This document shows positions 41,934 through 46,418 of a stretch of DNA of 46,418 nucleotides, one piece after another (the stretch's first letter is position 1; each line of letters begins with the position of its first letter). The stretch lies in contig JAHHKH010000300.1 in assembly GCA_018679695.1 (NCBI GenBank), positions 1-46,418 on the forward strand, in the 5' to 3' direction. Source of the stretch: Maribacter sp. (GTDB lineage: Bacteria > Bacteroidota > Bacteroidia > Flavobacteriales > Flavobacteriaceae). The translations under genes and the position numbers were made by a program. Under the pieces are notes generated by a model that did no database searches, was not told the DNA's origin, and saw nothing but the letters and a program-made list of their open reading frames with translations.

Positions 41934-42413
41934 CTAGTATTTGTTCGATTGCATCTTCAAATGGGAAATTACCTTGTGCAAGCAAGTGTCCAATTCCCTT
42001 TTTATTTCATTTTCCCAAAAACGGAATACTTTATACCCTAGTCGGGTTAATTCTTCATTCACTTCCGCATCACGCTGCTGATTGCGTTCGATCTTTGCTA
42101 TCCAGAAATCCCGATTTGTTTTTATTTTGGGCTTTCGGTCTTTCCATTTATAACCATGCCAAAATTCGCCATCAATGAATATTACGGTTTTGTACTTATT
42201 GAGTACAATATCGGGTCTTCCGATTAATTTTCTGGAGTCAATTCGGTAGCGATAACCCGATGCCCAAAGGGCCTTACGGAAGGCCAATTCGGGTTTCGTA
42301 TTCTTGCCGCGGATCTTCCCCATGATCTTGGAGCGTTCTGGGGTCGTATAAAAGCCCGATGCCTCATTAAATCGAGGGACCTTAATTCGATTTTTAGAAT
42401 AGGTTTTGGCCAT
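41934..42413 (-). CDS. Very short patch repair (Vsr) endonuclease, orphan
   Basis: The 159-residue product has the Vsr core: TTPERSKIMGKIRGKNTKPE at 23-42, the catalytic GRPDIV with D68, FIDGEFWHG (79-87) and RDFWIAKIERNQQRD. Vsr nicks beside T-G mismatches left by deamination of 5-methylcytosine. E. coli Vsr has a zinc site built from Cys and His; here only one Cys and few His are present, so that site seems lost. No cytosine methyltransferase is found in the window. It follows the sdh terminator on the same strand. Confidence 0.87.
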   Translation of the reverse strand: MAKTYSKNRIKVPRFNEASGFYTTPERSKIMGKIRGKNTKPELAFRKALWASGYRYRIDSRKLIGRPDIVLNKYKTVIFIDGEFWHGYKWKDRKPKIKTNRDFWIAKIERNQQRDAEVNEELTRLGYKVFRFWENEIKRELDTCLHKVISHLKMQSNKY

Positions 42414-42425
42414 AACTAAAGATAA

Positions 42426-42455
42426 AAAATCCCATCCGAAACCGGATGGGATTTT
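42426..42455 (-). terminator. Terminator of the sdhCAB operon
   Basis: AAAATCCCATCCG and CGGATGGGATTTT make a perfect 13-bp stem with an AAAC loop; on the minus strand the stem is followed by six T in a row. It begins 26 nt after the sdhB stop. Confidence 0.88.
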
Positions 42456-42480
42456 AATGATATCCTTTACGCTTCTTAAA

Positions 42481-43230
42481 TTAGAATTTAATCATGTTCG
42501 CTTTTACTAGTTCACGGTTCATACGTGCAATGTTCTCCAATGAAATTCCTTTAGGACATTCAACTTCGCAGGCCCCCGTATTGGTACAGTTCCCAAAACC
42601 TTCCAAATCCATTTGCGCCACCATGTTTTTAACGCGGTCTACGGCTTCAACTTGTCCTTGTGGTAAGAGGGCGTATTGTGAAACCTTGGCCCCGACGAAC
42701 AACATGGCCGATGAATTTTTACAAGACGCTACACAGGCACCACAGCCAATACAGGTAGCTGCATCCATTGCTGTATCTGCGGCATCCTTGGCAATTAATA
42801 TGTTATTGGCATCCTGGGTGTTCCCAGAAGTATTAACCGAAATAAACCCACCCGCTTGTTGAATGCGGTCGAAAGCCGATCGGTCTACGATCAAATCTTT
42901 GATTATAGGAAATGCTTTCGCTCTCCATGGCTCTATAGTAATAGTATCCCCATCCTTAAAACTGCGCATGTGCAGTTGGCAAACAGTGATTTCCCTATCC
43001 GGGCCATGGGCACGACCATTGATGAACATGGAACACATACCGCAAATTCCCTCACGGCAGTCATGATCAAAGGCGATTGGCTCCTCATCCTTATCAATTA
43101 AATCTTGGTTCAATACATCCAGCATTTCAAGAAAAGACATATCCGGAGAAACATCATTTAGATGATACTCCATCATCTTGCCTTTAGCTTTTGCATCGTT
43201 TTGACGCCATATTTTTAAGGTTAATTTCAT
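42481..43230 (-). CDS. sdhB: Succinate dehydrogenase iron-sulfur subunit
   Basis: The 249-residue product has a [2Fe-2S] domain (DCREGICGMC, then VCQLH), followed by CIGCGACVASCKNS for the [4Fe-4S] and CTNTGACEVECPKGI for the [3Fe-4S]/[4Fe-4S] centre. It passes electrons from SdhA to the haem subunit SdhC. It lies 7 nt after sdhA and is the last gene of the operon. Length is normal for the type B enzymes of Bacteroidota. Confidence 0.96.
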   Translation of the reverse strand: MKLTLKIWRQNDAKAKGKMMEYHLNDVSPDMSFLEMLDVLNQDLIDKDEEPIAFDHDCREGICGMCSMFINGRAHGPDREITVCQLHMRSFKDGDTITIEPWRAKAFPIIKDLIVDRSAFDRIQQAGGFISVNTSGNTQDANNILIAKDAADTAMDAATCIGCGACVASCKNSSAMLFVGAKVSQYALLPQGQVEAVDRVKNMVAQMDLEGFGNCTNTGACEVECPKGISLENIARMNRELVKANMIKF

Positions 43231-43237
43231 AGGTTTC

Positions 43238-45238
43238 CTATTTATAGCTTCTTTCTTTAACTTCTATGTCTTCGTATTTCAAATCTTCTTTATGAAGAAC
43301 GGCATCGCTTGGTTCTCCTTTATATTCCCATGCAGCGACATATTGGAATTCTTTCCTACGTTTGGCTTCGCCTTCTTCGGTCTGGTGTTCTTCCCTAAAG
43401 TGTCCACCGCAGGATTCTTCACGTTCTAAGGCATCTTTGGCAAATAATTCGCCCAATTCCAAGAAATCCGCTACGCGCCCTGCTTTGGCCAATTCCTCAT
43501 TATATTCATCAGCGCGCCCTGGTATTTTAACATCTTCCCAGAACTCTTTTCTGAGGGCTGCGATTTCATTAATGGCCTCTTTGAGATCTTTGGCATTACG
43601 GGACATTCCACATTTGTTCCACATGATTTTTCCTAGGCGTTTGTGGAAATGATCTACAGAATATTTACCCTTGTTATTGATCAATTTATCCAATCGTTCC
43701 CGAACATTGTTCTCTGCCTCATCAAATTCAGGGGTATCTATCGAAATAGGCCCTGTTCTAATATCATCTGCTAAATAATCACCTATGGTATAAGGTAAAA
43801 CAAAATAACCATCAGCCAAACCTTGCATAAGTGCTGACGCACCCAATCGGTTGGCACCATGATCGGAGAAATTGGCCTCGCCGATAGCGTATAAACCGGG
43901 GACAGTGGTCATCAAATTATAATCGACCCAAATTCCGCCCATTGTGTAATGTACTGCTGGGAAGATCATCATGGGTGTTTCATACGGATTTTCATCTATG
44001 ATTTTCTCATACATCTGGAATAAATTTCCATACTTGCTTTTAATCATCTCCTTCCCCAATTTCGTTACGAGAGCAGCATCATTTTCATCCAATCCCTTTA
44101 CATGGGCTTGCTCTTTCCCATAGCGTTGAATGGCTGCTGCAAAATCCAAATAAACGGCTTCACCGGTAGCGTTTACTCCAAAACCGGCATCACATCGTTC
44201 TTTTGCGGCTCTTGAGGCGACATCACGAGGCACCAGGTTTCCAAAAGCCGGATATCGACGTTCCAAGAAATAATCCCTATCCTCTTCCGCAATTTTTGTT
44301 GGTTTTAATTTACCCTCTTGAATGGCTTTTGCATCTTCCAATTTGGCAGGAACCCATATTCTTCCATCATTACGCAATGATTCTGACATTAATGTCAATT
44401 TTGATTGATGATCTCCGGAAACTGGAATACAGGTTGGATGGATTTGTGTAAAACAAGGATTTGCAAAAAAGGCTCCTCTTTTGTGTGCTTTCCAAGCTGC
44501 TGTTACATTACTTCCCATGGCATAGGTAGACAAATAAAAGGCATTGCCATACCCACCGGTTCCTAAAACTACGGCATGGGCAGAATGTCTTTCAATTTCA
44601 CCAGTAACCAGGTTACGGGCTATAATACCTCTGGCTTTACCATCAACAATCACCACATCCAACATTTCATGGCGATTATATGGCTTTATCTTACCACGTC
44701 CTATCTGACGGTTCATGGCGGAATAAGCACCAAGTAACAATTGTTGTCCGGTTTGTCCCTTGGCATAAAATGTTCGGGAAACCAATACACCACCAAAAGA
44801 GCGATTGTCCAACAATCCGCCATAATCACGCGCAAAAGGTACGCCTTGAGCCACACATTGGTCGATAATATTTACCGATACCTCTGCCAAGCGATGTACA
44901 TTCGCTTCACGGGAACGGTAATCGCCACCCTTTACCGTATCATAGAAGAGTCGGTAAGTAGAATCCCCATCACCTTGATAATTCTTTGCGGCATTAATCC
45001 CTCCTTGGGCGGCAATCGAGTGTGCTCTTCGCGGAGAATCTTGAAAACAAAAGGTCTTTACGTTGTAGCCTAGTTCTGCCAACGTAGCGGCAGCAGAACC
45101 TCCAGCCAAACCAGTTCCAACAACAATAACATCGATCAATCGTTTGTTGGCAGGGTTTACAAGATTTATTTTGTCCTTATAGGTGGTCCACTTGTCATTA
45201 ATTGGCCCTTTTGGCACTTTTGAGTCTAATACAGACAT
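43238..45238 (-). CDS. sdhA: Succinate dehydrogenase flavoprotein subunit
   Basis: At 666 residues, with the FAD-binding VVGTGLAGGSAA motif (35-46) and SPRRAHSIAAQGGINA, whose His is the covalent flavin link in this family. The catalytic region includes the RDYFLERRYPAFG stretch and a GGIWVDYN segment (HYTMGG precedes it). It oxidises succinate to fumarate. Length and sequence character are those of the long type B SdhA. It lies between sdhC (12 nt upstream) and sdhB (7 nt downstream). Confidence 0.97.
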   Translation of the reverse strand: MSVLDSKVPKGPINDKWTTYKDKINLVNPANKRLIDVIVVGTGLAGGSAAATLAELGYNVKTFCFQDSPRRAHSIAAQGGINAAKNYQGDGDSTYRLFYDTVKGGDYRSREANVHRLAEVSVNIIDQCVAQGVPFARDYGGLLDNRSFGGVLVSRTFYAKGQTGQQLLLGAYSAMNRQIGRGKIKPYNRHEMLDVVIVDGKARGIIARNLVTGEIERHSAHAVVLGTGGYGNAFYLSTYAMGSNVTAAWKAHKRGAFFANPCFTQIHPTCIPVSGDHQSKLTLMSESLRNDGRIWVPAKLEDAKAIQEGKLKPTKIAEEDRDYFLERRYPAFGNLVPRDVASRAAKERCDAGFGVNATGEAVYLDFAAAIQRYGKEQAHVKGLDENDAALVTKLGKEMIKSKYGNLFQMYEKIIDENPYETPMMIFPAVHYTMGGIWVDYNLMTTVPGLYAIGEANFSDHGANRLGASALMQGLADGYFVLPYTIGDYLADDIRTGPISIDTPEFDEAENNVRERLDKLINNKGKYSVDHFHKRLGKIMWNKCGMSRNAKDLKEAINEIAALRKEFWEDVKIPGRADEYNEELAKAGRVADFLELGELFAKDALEREESCGGHFREEHQTEEGEAKRRKEFQYVAAWEYKGEPSDAVLHKEDLKYEDIEVKERSYK

Positions 45239-45250
45239 AAATAACTGGTA

Positions 45251-45928
45251 TTAATGGTTAAAATGATGGAAAAGCGCAATTACTATAAACCCTAATGGTA
45301 TAAGTATTGAATAGGCCTTACCAATATTTTGCATTGTTTTTTTTCTTCCCATGGTCGCACCAATAGATTGAAAAGCCGAAGTGAAGCCGTGCAATAGATG
45401 TAATGCTAACAAAACAAAGGCCAAAACATAAGCGCCAACTCTCAACGGGTTTTCAAATTTGTGAACCAATTCTTCGTAATATCTGTATCCATCACCATCG
45501 GATAACAAACCCGACATATCGCCTTGAATATATTTTACGTTCATCTCAGGAATCCAGAAATCAATAAAATGCAAGACCAGGAATGCCAAAACCACAGCAC
45601 CGCTCAGTAGCATATTTCTGCTCATCCACGACGAATTGGCCGACCCGGTATTCTTTACATATTTCACATTTCGAGCACTCCTATTTTTCATTTCCAAAAC
45701 AAAGCCCATAATAAAATGAAAAACAACACCGAAAATAAGTATCGGTTGCATTGCGAATTGCACCAACGGATTTGTCCCCATAAAATGGGAGAATTCATTA
45801 AAGACATCTTTACTGAAAAGTGAGGTCATGTTGACCGATAAATGAATAATCAAGAAAATAATAAGAAAAAAAGCAGAAAGGGCCATTGCATACTTTCTAC
45901 CTATCGAAGATTTAAAGAATCCGCTCAT
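45251..45928 (-). CDS. sdhC: Succinate dehydrogenase cytochrome b subunit
   Basis: The 225-residue product has five membrane helices with His residues in place for haem (IIHLSVNM, VFHFIMGF, LHFIDFW, LHLLHGF), the diheme type B arrangement. There is no sdhD, so this single subunit anchors SdhA/B and most likely reduces menaquinone. It is first in the operon, behind a consensus promoter. Confidence 0.94.
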   Translation of the reverse strand: MSGFFKSSIGRKYAMALSAFFLIIFLIIHLSVNMTSLFSKDVFNEFSHFMGTNPLVQFAMQPILIFGVVFHFIMGFVLEMKNRSARNVKYVKNTGSANSSWMSRNMLLSGAVVLAFLVLHFIDFWIPEMNVKYIQGDMSGLLSDGDGYRYYEELVHKFENPLRVGAYVLAFVLLALHLLHGFTSAFQSIGATMGRKKTMQNIGKAYSILIPLGFIVIALFHHFNH

Positions 45929-45947
45929 TGATAGTTGATTTTGGTTG

Positions 45948-45979
45948 CAAATTTACATTACGGATAAATTTTGAACAAA
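45948..45979 (-). promoter_or_regulatory. Consensus promoter of sdhCAB
   Basis: On the minus strand: TTTG (45979-45976), 20 bp, TAAATTTG (45955-45948), both boxes exact and spaced as in Bacteroidota promoters. The -7 box ends 19 nt before the sdhC ATG. Confidence 0.78.
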
Positions 45980-46157
45980 CTTTGAAGCTATAATATACGG
46001 TATTTATAACCAGTTTAAGAAATTGTCATTGCCCATTATCAAAAATTCAATTTATTTCAATTTTAAGGAATCATTAAAAACCAACATCCGGTTTGGGAGG
46101 AATTGTAATTTTTAACCGATATTACATTCCAATTCTATAACTAACCAAATTATTTAA

Positions 46158-46418
46158 ATGGATATTGGACTTCTATCGGTCAGTATGAATGTGTATTCTA
46201 CCAAGCGCATTGCAGAAGAGGCTGAAAATTTGGGACACTATATAGAATTGATCGATCATACCAAATGTTCGGTAAAACTGGGTTCAGGTAAACCAATGGT
46301 CTATTATCTGAATGAGAATGTAACCGATGCCTTTGATGCGATTATTCCGAGAATTGGGGCCAAAGTAACCAAGCATGGGGTGGCCATTGTAAAACAGTTC
46401 GAAATGAACGGCGTATTC
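46158..46418 (+). CDS. rimK: RimK-like ATP-grasp ligase (5' part; cut by window edge)
   Basis: The frame from ATG 46158 runs open to the window edge: 87 residues, starting MDIGLLSVSMNVYSTKRIAE and continuing with IPRIGAKVTKHGVAIVKQFE. This is the pre-ATP-grasp domain of RimK, the enzyme that adds glutamates to the C-terminus of ribosomal protein S6; related ligases make other peptide tags. The ATP-binding part is outside the window. Divergent from sdhC. A fused or adjacent zinc protease, common in this family in flavobacteria, cannot be checked. Confidence 0.82.
   Translation, partial: MDIGLLSVSMNVYSTKRIAEEAENLGHYIELIDHTKCSVKLGSGKPMVYYLNENVTDAFDAIIPRIGAKVTKHGVAIVKQFEMNGVF

Noticed and set aside
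46022..46040. AATTGTCATTGCCC as a third copy of the atp repeat
   Set aside because: Only the first ten bases agree; there is no hairpin and no inverted end.
1..46418. tRNA, rRNA, CRISPR arrays, insertion sequences or prophage genes
   Set aside because: No cloverleaf, ribosomal RNA segment, regularly spaced repeat, transposase or integrase was seen on either strand.

Overview
The window reads as chromosomal DNA of a marine-type member of the Flavobacteriaceae (phylum Bacteroidota). Evidence seen in the sequence: AT-rich, gene-dense DNA; Bacteroidota-type promoter boxes (TAnnTTTG around -7) instead of E. coli -35/-10 boxes; weak or absent Shine-Dalgarno sequences; and lineage-typical genes such as the T9SS/gliding lipoproteins SprE/PorW and GldH, DUF5687, DUF4292, a DUF6168-like protein, type B succinate dehydrogenase, and an atpBEFHAG operon without atpDC. 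The genus cannot be fixed from this sequence alone.

Layout. 1-2268 (minus): an arsenosugar-biosynthesis cluster (glycosyltransferase, CxxC peroxidase-like protein, ArsS radical SAM enzyme cut by the window edge). 2564-3616 (minus): a PaaE-type FAD/2Fe-2S reductase. 3703-7851 (plus): a PadR regulator behind a perfect palindrome, two paralogous membrane proteins, a DUF5687 permease and an ABC ATPase. 8007-16925 (plus): sprE/porW, a bactofilin, AtpI-like and DUF6168-like proteins, then atpB-E-F-H-A-G and a terminator; two related palindromic repeats sit between atp genes. 17002-22858 (plus): flippase, dut, TPR protein, DUF4292 lipoprotein, EnvC-like M23 factor and an aldo/keto reductase. 22872-31449 is mixed-strand: thioesterase, SPOR protein, dprA, trpS, plsC, a minus-strand trio (lipoprotein, ECF sigma factor, inner-membrane-anchored beta-barrel protein) and recA. 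31830-34400 (plus): peptidase U32/TrhP-like protein, a ferredoxin and the TrhO rhodanese, which together suggest a tRNA 5-hydroxyuridine locus. 34541-38538 (plus): ricT-like gene, gldH and PBP1A with overlapping ends. 38539-39042 holds a possible 35-codon gene and a strong terminator. Then come a GNAT, a serine hydrolase, a convergent aminotransferase, an orphan Vsr endonuclease, sdhCAB (minus) with a consensus promoter, and the start of a RimK-like ligase.

Most of this is core physiology: proton-motive force (ATP synthase, SdhCAB), envelope and gliding/T9SS (SprE, GldH, PBP1A, M23, PlsC, flippase), DNA processing (RecA, DprA, Vsr) and translation (TrpS, TrhP/TrhO, RimK). The less-described parts are the PadR/membrane-sensor/ABC module, the sigma-factor plus trans-envelope barrel operon, the joint TrhP-ferredoxin-TrhO locus, the small gene before the GNAT, and the palindromic repeats inside the atp operon. 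All functional calls come from reading motifs and gene order; no database search was run.
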